NCBI GenBank assembly: GCA_025210515.1
Contig: JAOARM010000003.1
Span: 62,001 to 126,000 of the forward strand
Origin: Vallitalea sp.
Lineage (GTDB): Bacteria > Bacillota > Clostridia > Lachnospirales > Vallitaleaceae
DNA: 64,000 bases
Direction: 5' to 3'
Shown in pieces: positions 43,262 through 51,624 of the stretch. The position numbers were made by a program, and so were the translations under genes. Each line of letters opens with the position of its first letter. Positions within the stretch are counted from its first letter, which is position 1. The notes beneath the pieces were generated by a model. It was not told where the DNA came from. It did not search any database and saw only the letters and a program-made list of their open reading frames with translations.

Positions 43262-44029
43262 ATGGATGAAAAGAGTAGAATAATATTATGGCAAAAATAT
43301 TCAAAAACTAAATCATTAGAAATTAAAGAACAATTAATAATTGAATATGCTCAACTTGTGAAATACGTTGCAGGTAGACTTAATATGTATCTAGGTAACA
43401 ACGTAGAATACGAGGATTTAGTGGGGTATGGTGTATTTGGATTAATAGATGCAATAGATAAATTTGATTTTGAAAAAGGTGTTAAATTTGAAACGTATGC
43501 CTCTCTTCGTATTAGAGGAGCTATTCTTGATAATATAAGACGTATGGATTGGATACCAAGATCTCTTAGGAAAAAACAGAAAATGATTGATAATGCTACT
43601 ACTAAACTTGAAAATACATTAGGAAGATTAGCTACAGATGAAGAAATAGCTAAAGAGCTTGAAATTACCGAAAAAGAGTATAGGAAATGGTTAAATCAAA
43701 CAAAATTACTATCTTTAACATCTTTAGAAGAATATGTAGAGCAAGGTAGTGAGCTTAGAATAGAACCTATTAATAATTCAAAATATACACAGCCAGAGAT
43801 GGTTGTAGAAAAAAATGAACTGAAAGAAATTCTTGCAGAAACTATTGATAACTTATTAGATAATGAGAAAAAAGTAATTATATTTTATTATTTTGAAGAA
43901 CTTACATTAAAAGAAATAAGTTATATTTTAGGTGTATCCGAATCAAGAGTATCCCAAATTCATACAAAAGCATTAAAAAAGATGAAAGCAAAATTAGGAG
44001 ATAGTGTGGAACTATTAGCAGGTTTTTAG
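43262..44029 (+). CDS. sigD: Flagellar/motility sigma factor sigma-D (FliA/SigD)
   Basis: This is the sigma-28 family factor that drives late flagellar, autolysin and chemotaxis genes. Region 2 (QLVKYVAGRLNMYLGNNVEYEDL, GVKFETYASLRIRGAILDNIR), the RRMDWIPRSLRKK motif typical of FliA, region 3, and region 4 (LTLKEISYILGVSESRVSQIHTKALKKMK) are all there in 255 residues. ATG 43262 follows CGGAGG. It is near the 3' end of the long operon, as in Bacillus, where distance from the promoter limits SigD level and contributes to bistable motility. Confidence 0.97.
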   Translation: MDEKSRIILWQKYSKTKSLEIKEQLIIEYAQLVKYVAGRLNMYLGNNVEYEDLVGYGVFGLIDAIDKFDFEKGVKFETYASLRIRGAILDNIRRMDWIPRSLRKKQKMIDNATTKLENTLGRLATDEEIAKELEITEKEYRKWLNQTKLLSLTSLEEYVEQGSELRIEPINNSKYTQPEMVVEKNELKEILAETIDNLLDNEKKVIIFYYFEELTLKEISYILGVSESRVSQIHTKALKKMKAKLGDSVELLAGF

Positions 44030-44043
44030 GAGAGTGATTAATT

Positions 44044-45648
44044 GTGATGAAAAGTAATTATGATGGGTACTTTAACCTGTTAAATAAAGAAGATGGCTTA
44101 TATATACAATTAATACCGTCAAAACAACAAGGAAAAAGTATTGATATTAATGATATAATTAAAGCCTTAGAAAATCAAAAGATTATAAATTATGACTCCC
44201 AGTTGTTAGAAGAAGAACTTAAATTATTAAAAGAGCAAAAGGAGTTCAAAATATCAGATGCAGTTATACAATCAATTGATGAATCAATTGAAATTAATAT
44301 ATCGAAAGATAAGCTTACTGCATATATAAGATTTTATAAACCTATTGGAGAAGGTAGAAGATTAACTCTAGGGCAGATTTATGATGAATTAAATAATAAA
44401 AAAGTAATATATGGTATCAATAAACCAAGAATAGAACAGTTAATTAATGAAGTTGAGTATAACAAAGACATAGAAATCGCTAGAGGAAAAGAACCAACAA
44501 AAGGAAAAGATGCTATAATTAATTATTATTTTGAAAATCAGAAGAAAATTAAACCACACATGAATGAAGATGGTACAGTTGATTATCACAAACTTAATTT
44601 AATAACTAATGTAAAAAGCGGAGATGCTCTAGCCAAATTAATTCATGAGGAATCAGGAATTAATGGGGAAAATGTATATGGTGAAGTTATACCTGCATCA
44701 AAGGTTAATACTTTAAAACTAAATCATGGTAAAAACACAAAGCTAAAAGACGATATACTATATGCAACAAGTGATGGACAAGTTAAAATTGATGATGGTA
44801 AAATAGTTGTACTTGATTACTTAGAAATACCAGGAAATGTTGATAATTCTACTGGCGATATAGAATTCCTAGGTACAGTAATTGTAAAAGGAAATGTACT
44901 TACAGGTTATTCTATTAAAGCTAAAGGGGATGTAGAAGTTAAAGGCGTTGTTGAAGGAGCTCACATAACTGCAGATGGAAATATTATTTTACATAGAGGT
45001 ATGCAAGGAATGGATAGAGGAGTTATCGAAACTAAAGGTAACGTTATGGCTAAGTACATTGAAAATAGCAAGGTAATAGCTGGAGGTTTTATTCATAGTG
45101 ATGCAATTTTACATAGTAACGTTTCTTGTAAAGAAGAAGTTCTAGTAGATGGGAAAAAAGGTCTTATATCAGGAGGTTCTATTCGTTCTGGAAAAGAAAT
45201 TAGTGCGAAAGTAATAGGGTCTTCTATGGAAACAGTTACAACTATTGATGTTGGAATAGACCCTACTTTTATAGATGATTATAATAAAATACAAAAAGAG
45301 ATTAAACAGCTTTCAGAAGAAGAAATTAAGCTAACTCAAATTATTACATTACTTAACAAGAAAAAGCAAGTTCAAGGAAAACTAGAAGAAGATAAAAAAG
45401 AAATGTTAATCTCTGCAACAAGAAGTAAAATATTTATAAGTAATAAATTAAGTAATAATAAAATTAAGCAAGCAGAAATGTTTAAAGAACTTAGTAACAA
45501 AAACTTAGGTAAAGTTAAAATACTTGGGAATATATATCCTGGAGTAAGAGTTACTATTGGTAATGTAAAATATTATGTTAGAGATGTGTTGCAATATTGT
45601 ATTATGTATCAAGATGGAGCAGATATTAAAGTTGCAAGTTACAGTTAA
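44044..45648 (+). CDS. FapA/DUF342 family polymer-forming protein
   Basis: The 534-residue protein belongs to the DUF342 (FapA, flagellar assembly protein A) family. It has an N-terminal domain with a PTKGKDA element (IARGKEPTKGKDAIINYYF), then a right-handed beta-helix-like repeat region (about 275-400: DIEFLGTVIVKGNVLTGYSI, AKGDVEVKGVVEGAHITADG), and a C-terminal coiled coil (about 410-475). Family members are found near flagellar or chemotaxis genes and can be linked to cell-surface or polar functions; no firm mechanism is known. GTG 44044 lies 9 nt after AGGAGAG; ATG 44047 is equally possible. Confidence 0.85.
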   Translation: MMKSNYDGYFNLLNKEDGLYIQLIPSKQQGKSIDINDIIKALENQKIINYDSQLLEEELKLLKEQKEFKISDAVIQSIDESIEINISKDKLTAYIRFYKPIGEGRRLTLGQIYDELNNKKVIYGINKPRIEQLINEVEYNKDIEIARGKEPTKGKDAIINYYFENQKKIKPHMNEDGTVDYHKLNLITNVKSGDALAKLIHEESGINGENVYGEVIPASKVNTLKLNHGKNTKLKDDILYATSDGQVKIDDGKIVVLDYLEIPGNVDNSTGDIEFLGTVIVKGNVLTGYSIKAKGDVEVKGVVEGAHITADGNIILHRGMQGMDRGVIETKGNVMAKYIENSKVIAGGFIHSDAILHSNVSCKEEVLVDGKKGLISGGSIRSGKEISAKVIGSSMETVTTIDVGIDPTFIDDYNKIQKEIKQLSEEEIKLTQIITLLNKKKQVQGKLEEDKKEMLISATRSKIFISNKLSNNKIKQAEMFKELSNKNLGKVKILGNIYPGVRVTIGNVKYYVRDVLQYCIMYQDGADIKVASYS

Positions 45649-45688
45649 ATACCAATAACACCTATGTGAATAAAAGGGAGGTATTATA

Positions 45689-46003
45689 GTGTCAATAAGA
45701 CCATTAGATATGCAAGTTATGTTACCAAAAACTCAGGAAGTTGCTAGTATTAGGCATATTGACCAACAGAAATCTAATCTAAATCAACATAATATAGCTA
45801 ACACAGTAAATCAAAATATCCATAAAGAAACAAAACAAGTAATTAAGTCTGGACAAAATGAAAAAACATATACACGATCTGATGCAAAAGAAAAAGGTAA
45901 AAACAAGTATCAGAAGCACAATAAAGAAGATGAAAAGAATAATGATAATAAAAAAAGTAATACTTATTATAGAAAAAGATGTAAAATAGATATTAAAATA
46001 TAA
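45689..46003 (+). CDS. Small basic hypothetical protein near the fla/che operon end
   Basis: This 104-residue protein begins MSIRPLDMQVMLPKTQEVAS, a conserved-looking N-terminus that I associate with small unnamed proteins at this place in clostridial flagellar operons. A Gln/Asn/Lys-rich, probably disordered middle follows (about 27-90, KEKGKNKYQKHNKEDEKNN), and the C-terminus is CKIDIKI. No membrane segment or known domain is visible. GTG 45689 lies 6 nt after a strong AAGGGAGGT, which supports translation. Function is unknown. Confidence 0.7.
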   Translation: MSIRPLDMQVMLPKTQEVASIRHIDQQKSNLNQHNIANTVNQNIHKETKQVIKSGQNEKTYTRSDAKEKGKNKYQKHNKEDEKNNDNKKSNTYYRKRCKIDIKI

Positions 46004-46040
46004 ATGGAAGTTCAATAAATTAGAATAAGAGGTAATTGAC

Positions 46041-46562
46041 GTGAATGATATTAACATACTTGTATTAATTTCTATTATATTTGGAATTATATGTATTATA
46101 ATAAGTTTTTTATTAAAAGATAAATCTGAAATAATTGAAGAAGAGCAATATGAGTTTGAGGAAGTTAATCCTAAGGAAGATAACAATATTAATAAAGAAG
46201 ATATTATTAATGAAGTAAATGATAAAATCTTAGAATTAAATGATTACTCTAATTTTATAAAAAAAGAGTTGAATGACAAGCATAAAGAATTACTATTTCT
46301 ATATCAATTAATAAATGAAAAGGAAACAAACATTAAAAAAATAGCAGAAGATAATTTGTATAAAGAAGAAACACCAAAAAACAAAGAACCTATAACAATA
46401 TTTGATGATTTACCTCTTGATGAATCAGTAGACAATAAAATCAAGGATCAAAACAATCAGATATTAAGTCTTTACAAAGAGGGGTATAATGTTACAGAAA
46501 TAGCTAAAGCTCTTAATGTAGGAAAAGGTGAAATTAAATTAATATTAGATTTATATAAGTAA
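46041..46562 (+). CDS. DUF6115-like membrane protein at the SwrB position
   Basis: The 173-residue product has one N-terminal membrane helix (about 4-25, INILVLISIIFGIICIIISF), an acidic coiled-coil middle, and a C-terminal helix-turn-helix-like block (ILSLYKEGYNVTEIAKALNVGKGEIKLILDLYK). This plan matches DUF6115 proteins. In Bacillus the gene between sigD and rpsB is swrB (ylxL), also a single-pass protein that promotes flagellar basal-body maturation, so an SwrB-like role is possible but not proven. GTG 46041 follows AAGAGGT by 7 nt. Confidence 0.75.
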   Translation: MNDINILVLISIIFGIICIIISFLLKDKSEIIEEEQYEFEEVNPKEDNNINKEDIINEVNDKILELNDYSNFIKKELNDKHKELLFLYQLINEKETNIKKIAEDNLYKEETPKNKEPITIFDDLPLDESVDNKIKDQNNQILSLYKEGYNVTEIAKALNVGKGEIKLILDLYK

Positions 46563-46607
46563 ACTCTATAATTTAACTAGATAATATGAAACGTATGAGG
46601 TGCTTAA

Positions 46608-47183
46608 ATGAACAAACATAAATATTTTTTTAGAGGTATGGGAATTGCTTTAATTATAATATCTTCTATTTTTTATTTTATTAATATAATTAATGCTAAA
46701 GATGTTGATAACAATAAGTTAAATGATGATGAAATAATAATAAAAGCAAAAGAATTAGGTATGATATATGAAGAAGAAATTAATAAGAAAAAAGAAATTA
46801 ATGAGAAAATAATAAAAGAAACTCTATCAGATAATGAGATAATAAAAAGAGCAAAATTGCTAGGGATGGAGTTTGTTGAGAAAGACTCTACAAATAAAGT
46901 AGATAATAAACCAGTTGTAGAAGTAAAGAATAGTAATGAAGTCGAAAACAAAGAACAGCCACAAATATCAGAAGATGAAGAAAGTATAAAAGTTAAAATA
47001 TCTTATGGAATGTCATCACACGATATAGCTAATCTATTATATGAAAAAGGTGTAGTAGATGACGCAAAGAAGTTAGATAAGTATATACTTAAAAATAAGT
47101 ATGAGGGAAAGCTTAGAACGGGTAATTATATTTTTAATAAAAACAGTACATATGAAGAAATTATGAAAAAAATTACAAATTAA
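46608..47183 (+). CDS. MltG/YceG N-terminal-domain-like membrane protein without catalytic part
   Basis: This 191-residue protein has one membrane helix (about 10-28). It then carries two copies of a short repeat (DDEIIIKAKELGMIYEEE about 41-58 and DNEIIKRAKLLGMEFVEK about 75-92), and a C-terminal domain like the LysM-type N-domain of endolytic transglycosylase MltG (VKISYGMSSHDIANLLYEKG through GNYIFNKNSTYEEIMKKI). The catalytic YceG domain is absent. Such short versions might sense or bind glycan rather than cut it. TGAGGTG precedes ATG 46608. It is the last gene before the rpsB promoter. Confidence 0.7.
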   Translation: MNKHKYFFRGMGIALIIISSIFYFINIINAKDVDNNKLNDDEIIIKAKELGMIYEEEINKKKEINEKIIKETLSDNEIIKRAKLLGMEFVEKDSTNKVDNKPVVEVKNSNEVENKEQPQISEDEESIKVKISYGMSSHDIANLLYEKGVVDDAKKLDKYILKNKYEGKLRTGNYIFNKNSTYEEIMKKITN

Positions 47184-47194
47184 TATAATTTTCC

Positions 47195-47223
47195 TTGATT
47201 AATTATAGCTATTATGATATACT
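47195..47223 (+). promoter_or_regulatory. Sigma-A-type promoter of rpsB-tsf
   Basis: TTGATT (47195-47200), a 17-bp spacer and TATACT (47218-47223). It lies 12 nt after the preceding stop and about 110 nt before rpsB. The leader contains a short hairpin (CGTG...CACG near 47231-47244). Confidence 0.65.
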
Positions 47224-47332
47224 GACAATCGTGAAAAAACACGTATTTTGATTTTTAGAAAGGTGCCTAGTTAGGTATTCTAAGAAGATGATAGATACGG
47301 AAGAAAAAAACCAAAATATATGGAGGTACAAC

Positions 47333-48064
47333 ATGGGCGTAATTTCAATGAAACAATTACTTGAAGCAGGTGTTCATTTCGGACATCAAACAAGAAGATG
47401 GAATCCTAAAATGGCTGAGTATATCTATACTGAGAGAAACGGGATTTATATTATCGATTTACAAAAAACAGTAGGTAAAGTAGATGATGCCTACAATGCA
47501 ATTAAAGAAGTAGTTGCTGAAGGTGGTAACGTATTATTCGTAGGAACTAAAAAACAAGCTCAAGATGCAATTAAGACTGAAGCTGAGCGTTGTGGAATGT
47601 ACTATGTTAACCAAAGATGGTTAGGTGGTATGTTAACAAACTTCAAAACTATTCAAGCAAGAATCAGAAGACTTAAAAACATCGAAAAGATGCAAGAAGA
47701 TGGTACTTTTGATGTATTACCTAAAAAAGAAGTTATTAAATTAAAACTTGAGATGGAAAAACTTGAAAAAAATCTTGGTGGAATAAAAGAAATGAAAGAT
47801 ATTCCAGATGTAATGTTTATCGTAGATCCAAGAAAAGAAAAGATTGCTATCCAAGAAGCTCATATCTTAGGTATACCTATTGTATCAATTGTTGATACAA
47901 ACTGTGATCCAGAAGAAGTAGACTATGTAATCCCTGGTAACGATGATGCTATTAGAGCGGTAAAACTTATCGTAGGTAAAATGGCAGATGCTGTTATTGA
48001 AGCTAACCAAGGTGCACAAAATCATATAGATGAAGCTGCAAAAGAAGTAGAAGCAGAGGCGTAA
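47333..48064 (+). CDS. rpsB: 30S ribosomal protein S2
   Basis: S2 binds between head and body of the 30S subunit. The 243-residue product shows [55 protein letters not shown] and [16 protein letters not shown], and ends in an acidic tail. ATG 47333 is chosen because TGGAGGT is 7-9 nt upstream; an in-frame ATG at 47288 has no ribosome site. It is followed by a hairpin-rich 260-nt gap before tsf. Confidence 0.97.
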   Translation: MGVISMKQLLEAGVHFGHQTRRWNPKMAEYIYTERNGIYIIDLQKTVGKVDDAYNAIKEVVAEGGNVLFVGTKKQAQDAIKTEAERCGMYYVNQRWLGGMLTNFKTIQARIRRLKNIEKMQEDGTFDVLPKKEVIKLKLEMEKLEKNLGGIKEMKDIPDVMFIVDPRKEKIAIQEAHILGIPIVSIVDTNCDPEEVDYVIPGNDDAIRAVKLIVGKMADAVIEANQGAQNHIDEAAKEVEAEA

Positions 48065-48083
48065 TCGCAAATAAAGTAAGCAT

Positions 48084-48118
48084 AATGCTTCAACCTACTA
48101 CGGTTGAAGCATTTATAT
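48084..48118 (+). terminator. Hairpin after rpsB, possible partial terminator
   Basis: AATGCTTCAACC (48084-48095) pairs exactly with GGTTGAAGCATT (48102-48113) over a 6-nt loop. It is followed by a mixed TATATTAT stretch rather than a pure T run, so it may be a weak terminator that sets the rpsB:tsf ratio. Confidence 0.6.
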
Positions 48119-48184
48119 TATAAAGAAAAGTGACTACATCACGTTTTTCGTGTAGAAGTTTCAGTCGTTAGGATAATTATGTTG

Positions 48185-48217
48185 AAGCATATGAAAATGT
48201 TTCTATTTCATATGCTT
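48185..48217 (+). repeat. Second perfect inverted repeat in the rpsB-tsf gap
   Basis: AAGCATATGAAA (48185-48196) and TTTCATATGCTT (48206-48217) are exact complements with a 9-nt loop. No T tract follows. A weaker hairpin (around 48134-48155) lies between this and the first hairpin. Confidence 0.55.
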
Positions 48218-48324
48218 AATTAGAGAAATTTCCTATTAGACAATAAAACAAGCGAGTAAATCGCATATTAACTAGATAATAGGGTATTAATATATCTTAT
48301 AATAAGAATATGGAGGGTGTAAAC

Positions 48325-49233
48325 ATGGCAGTAACTGCAAGTATGGTTAAAGAGTTAAGAGAAAGAACTGGTGCAGGAATGATGGACTGTAAAAAAGCAC
48401 TAGTAGATAATAATGAAGATATGGAAAAAGCAATTGAATTTTTAAGAGAAAAAGGATTAGCAAAAGCTGCTAAAAAAGCTGGAAGAATTGCAGCTGAAGG
48501 TTTAGTTGCAGCATATGTATCAGAAGATAACAAATTAGCTTCAATTGTTGAAGTTAACAGTGAAACTGATTTCGTTGCTAAGAACGAAACATTCAGAACT
48601 TATGTAGCAGATGTTGCTTCTCAAGCAGCTAATACAGAAGCTACTGAAATTGAAGGATTTCTTAATGATAAATGGTTAAAAGATGATAGCAAAACAGTTA
48701 AAGAAGTTTTAACTGAGCAAATTGCAGTAATTGGAGAAAATATGAATATCAGACGTTTCGAGAAAGTTGTTGCTGATGGAAGTTTTGTTACTTCTTATAT
48801 TCATGGTGGTGGTAAGATTGGTGTTCTTGTTGAAATGAATGGAGAAGCTAATGAAGCTTCACTTGAATGTGCTAAGAATATTGCAATGCAAGTAGCTGCT
48901 GTAACACCAAAATATATTTCAAGAGATGAAGTTGACGCAGATTACATTGAAAAAGAAAAAGAAATATTAAAGCAACAAGCAAAAAATGAAAACCCAGACA
49001 AACCTGATAATATCATTGAAAAAATGATTATTGGAAGAGTTAATAAAATGTTAAAAGAAATTTGTTTATTAGACCAACCTTATGTAAAAGATGGAGATCT
49101 TACAGTTGGTAAATATATTGCATCTGTTTCTAAAGAGTTATCAGTTAAGAGATTTGTTCGTTTTGAAACTGGTGAAGGTTTAGAGAAAAAAGAAGAAAAC
49201 TTCGCTGAAGAAGTAGCAAAACAAATGCAATAA
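48325..49233 (+). CDS. tsf: Translation elongation factor Ts
   Basis: EF-Ts exchanges GDP for GTP on EF-Tu. The N-terminal UBA-like domain with VKELRERTGAGMMDCKKAL, the core with SIVEVNSETDFVAKNETF (the TDFV contact motif), and the dimerisation region are present in 302 residues. ATG 48325 follows TGGAGGG. A terminator follows directly. Confidence 0.97.
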   Translation: MAVTASMVKELRERTGAGMMDCKKALVDNNEDMEKAIEFLREKGLAKAAKKAGRIAAEGLVAAYVSEDNKLASIVEVNSETDFVAKNETFRTYVADVASQAANTEATEIEGFLNDKWLKDDSKTVKEVLTEQIAVIGENMNIRRFEKVVADGSFVTSYIHGGGKIGVLVEMNGEANEASLECAKNIAMQVAAVTPKYISRDEVDADYIEKEKEILKQQAKNENPDKPDNIIEKMIIGRVNKMLKEICLLDQPYVKDGDLTVGKYIASVSKELSVKRFVRFETGEGLEKKEENFAEEVAKQMQ

Positions 49234-49252
49234 TTGTATTATTGAATTATAG

Positions 49253-49281
49253 AAGGAAACACTTAGTGTTTCCTTTTTTTG
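49253..49281 (+). terminator. Rho-independent terminator of tsf
   Basis: AGGAAACAC (49254-49262) pairs with GTGTTTCCT (49266-49274) over a 3-nt loop and leads into a T tract. It closes the rpsB-tsf unit. Confidence 0.88.
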
Positions 49282-49360
49282 AGAAAATAACTATTTAAAT
49301 TATAATTACTACTAGTAAAAATTTTCAAGTTATGATAAATTAATAGATAGAGGTGTTAAC

Positions 49361-50065
49361 ATGGCAAAATATAACAGAGTTTTACTTAAATTAAGCGGAG
49401 AAGCTCTTTCAGGAGAAAAAGGTATTGGATTTGATGAAAAAACAGTCTTAATGGTTGCTAATCAAGTAAAACATATTGTAAATGAAGGTACTCAAGTAGC
49501 TATTGTAATAGGTGGTGGTAATTTCTGGAGAGGTAGAAGTAGTCAAAATATGGATAGAACTAAATCAGACCAAATAGGAATGATGGCTACAGTAATGAAT
49601 TCTCTATACATGGCAGAAATATTTAGAACAATAGGTATGAAAGCTGTTGTACAAACACCTTTTAAAATAGGAACAGTTACAGAAGAATTTTCTAAAGATT
49701 TAGCATTAAAACATTTAGAAAGCAATGAAGTGGTATTTTTTGCAGGTGGAACAGGTCATCCATATTTCTCAACTGATACTGCTGCGGCTTTGAGAGCTAT
49801 TGAAACTGAATGTGACGTCATATTACTTGCTAAAAATATTGACGGTGTTTATGACAGTGATCCAAAAGAAAATAAAGATGCTAAGAAATACGATAAATTA
49901 TCTTTGAAAAAAGTTGTAGAAAAAGGACTAAAAGTAATGGACTTAACAGCATCAACTATGTGTATGGAAAATGAAGTTCCTATGTTAGTATTTTCGTTAC
50001 TTGAAGAAGATAGCATAATAAATGCAATGGAAGATAAAATTAACGGTACATTTATTACTATATAA
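49361..50065 (+). CDS. pyrH: Uridylate kinase
   Basis: PyrH phosphorylates UMP to UDP in pyrimidine synthesis. The 234 residues show RVLLKLSGEALSGEKGIGFD, VIGGGNFWRGR, FFAGGTGHPYFSTDTAAALRA and LAKNIDGVYDSDPK, the amino-acid-kinase fold motifs. It lies between tsf and frr as in most Firmicutes. A GAGGTG ribosome site is 6-7 nt before ATG 49361. Confidence 0.97.
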   Translation: MAKYNRVLLKLSGEALSGEKGIGFDEKTVLMVANQVKHIVNEGTQVAIVIGGGNFWRGRSSQNMDRTKSDQIGMMATVMNSLYMAEIFRTIGMKAVVQTPFKIGTVTEEFSKDLALKHLESNEVVFFAGGTGHPYFSTDTAAALRAIETECDVILLAKNIDGVYDSDPKENKDAKKYDKLSLKKVVEKGLKVMDLTASTMCMENEVPMLVFSLLEEDSIINAMEDKINGTFITI

Positions 50066-50085
50066 AAAATAAGGAGGAAAATTGA

Positions 50086-50640
50086 ATGTTTGAAGATATC
50101 ACTAAATATGAAGAGAAAATGACAAAGACTATTCGAGCATTAGAAAATGAATACAATTCAATTAGAGCTGGAAGAGCTAATCCACATGTTCTTGATAAAA
50201 TTACAGTGGACTATTATGGACAACCAACACCTTTACAACAAGTTGGAAATGTTTCTGTTCCAGAACCAAGACTTATTCAAATTCAACCTTGGGACGGTGG
50301 AATTCTAAAAGATATAGAAAAAGCAATTTTGGCATCTGATGTTGGAATAACTCCTAACAATGATGGTAAAATAATTAGATTAGTTTTCCCAGAACTTACA
50401 GAAGAAAGAAGAAAGTTATTAACTAAAGAAGTTAAGAAAAAAGGTGAAGATACTAAAGTAGCAATAAGAAATATAAGAAGAGATGCTATAGATAATGCTA
50501 AAAAAGCACAGAAAAATAATGAGATTACTGAAGATGATTTAAAAGATTTTGAAAATGACATGCAGAAGTTAACTGATAAATATGTTAAACAAATAGATAA
50601 TCATATTGAAGACAAATGTAAGGAAATACTAACAGTTTAG
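50086..50640 (+). CDS. frr: Ribosome recycling factor
   Basis: RRF splits post-termination ribosomes with EF-G. The 184-residue protein has the family pattern RALENEYNSIRAGRANPHVLDKI, VDYYGQPTPLQQVGNVSVPE, RLIQIQPWD and FPELTEERRKLLTKEVKK. AGGAGGA precedes ATG. A 263-nt gap with a palindromic element follows, so it may end this transcription unit. Confidence 0.97.
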   Translation: MFEDITKYEEKMTKTIRALENEYNSIRAGRANPHVLDKITVDYYGQPTPLQQVGNVSVPEPRLIQIQPWDGGILKDIEKAILASDVGITPNNDGKIIRLVFPELTEERRKLLTKEVKKKGEDTKVAIRNIRRDAIDNAKKAQKNNEITEDDLKDFENDMQKLTDKYVKQIDNHIEDKCKEILTV

Positions 50641-50679
50641 AATCTAAACTATACATTATAGAATTTCTTATAATTAACT

Positions 50680-50802
50680 GGCTGTCGGATAACACATTTC
50701 CAATAGGTTTACTTGTTTTAGAAGATAGACTAGGTCGCATATTGCTTAACCTAGTCTATCTTCCTTGATAGTAACATTATAAATATATTATTCGACAGCT
50801 CC
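50680..50802. repeat. Palindromic MITE-like element, copy A (after frr)
   Basis: Outer ends GGCTGTCG (50680-50687) and CGACAGCT (50793-50800) are inverted. A perfect 15-bp inner repeat (50721-50735 with 50749-50763, core TAGACTAGGT/ACCTAGTCTA) sits inside. The right arm aligns closely with copy C at 62200-62330. Length is about 123 bp and it has no ORF. It looks like a small non-autonomous element. Confidence 0.7.
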
Positions 50803-50804
50803 TT

Positions 50805-50857
50805 GTTTTCTTGTATTCAAGAAAACTCCCATTTATTTATATGGGAAGCATTTTTCA
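50805..50857 (+). terminator. Two tandem hairpins before uppS, the second terminator-like
   Basis: GTTTTCTTG (50805-50813) pairs with CAAGAAAAC (50818-50826). Then TCCCAT (50827-50832) pairs with ATGGGA (50841-50846), followed by GCATTTTT. The second could terminate read-through from frr. Confidence 0.5.
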
Positions 50858-50903
50858 GTATAAAGCTCTATTTATAAAAACGATATAAGAGGAATGATTA
50901 ATT

Positions 50904-51623
50904 ATGAAGGAAGAAAACAATAATTATAATGTTCCACTACATGTAGCAATTATTATGGATGGTAATGGTAGATGGGCAGTTAATAAAGGGAAAAAAAGAC
51001 AAGCAGGGCATAAACAAGGTTCTAAAACGCTAGAAACTATTTGCAAACAAGCATATGATTTAGGTATTAGATATATAACTACATATGCATTTTCCACTGA
51101 AAATTGGTCGAGACCAAAAGAAGAAGTGGATAACTTAATGAATCTATTAAGACATTACTTGAAGACTAGTTTAAAAAATGCTATAAAAGATAATATGAGA
51201 GTAAGAGTGATAGGTGATAAAACTGGGTTAGATGATGATATTATTGAAAGTATTAATAAATTAGAAGAAGGCTCCAAAAATAATACTGGGCTTCAATTAC
51301 AAATTGCGTTAAATTATGGTGGAAGAGATGAAATAGTTCGAATGACCCAAAAAATACTTTCTGATTATGAAAATAATAAAATTGAAATAAATGATATTAA
51401 TATAGATATGATAAGTAAATATATGGATACAGCTGATATACCAGATCCTGACTTATTAATAAGAACAAGTGGAGAAATGAGATTAAGTAATTTTTTACTA
51501 TGGCAGATAGCATATACAGAGTTTTATTTTGTTGAAAAACATTGGCCAGATTTTAATATTGAGGATTTAAAAGATGCTATTGCATATTACAATAAAACTG
51601 ATAGAAGATATGGAGGAGTCTAG
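50904..51623 (+). CDS. uppS: Isoprenyl (undecaprenyl) diphosphate synthase
   Basis: This cis-prenyltransferase makes undecaprenyl diphosphate, the lipid carrier for peptidoglycan. Visible are the catalytic IIMDGNGRWAVNKGKKRQAGH, YAFSTENWSRPKEEV, and the C-terminal DLLIRTSGEMRLSNFLLWQIAYTEFYF. Length is 239. GAGGAAT precedes ATG 50904. It is followed by cdsA with the conserved spacing of the uppS-cdsA-dxr-rseP group. Confidence 0.96.
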   Translation: MKEENNNYNVPLHVAIIMDGNGRWAVNKGKKRQAGHKQGSKTLETICKQAYDLGIRYITTYAFSTENWSRPKEEVDNLMNLLRHYLKTSLKNAIKDNMRVRVIGDKTGLDDDIIESINKLEEGSKNNTGLQLQIALNYGGRDEIVRMTQKILSDYENNKIEINDINIDMISKYMDTADIPDPDLLIRTSGEMRLSNFLLWQIAYTEFYFVEKHWPDFNIEDLKDAIAYYNKTDRRYGGV

Positions 51624-51624
51624 A

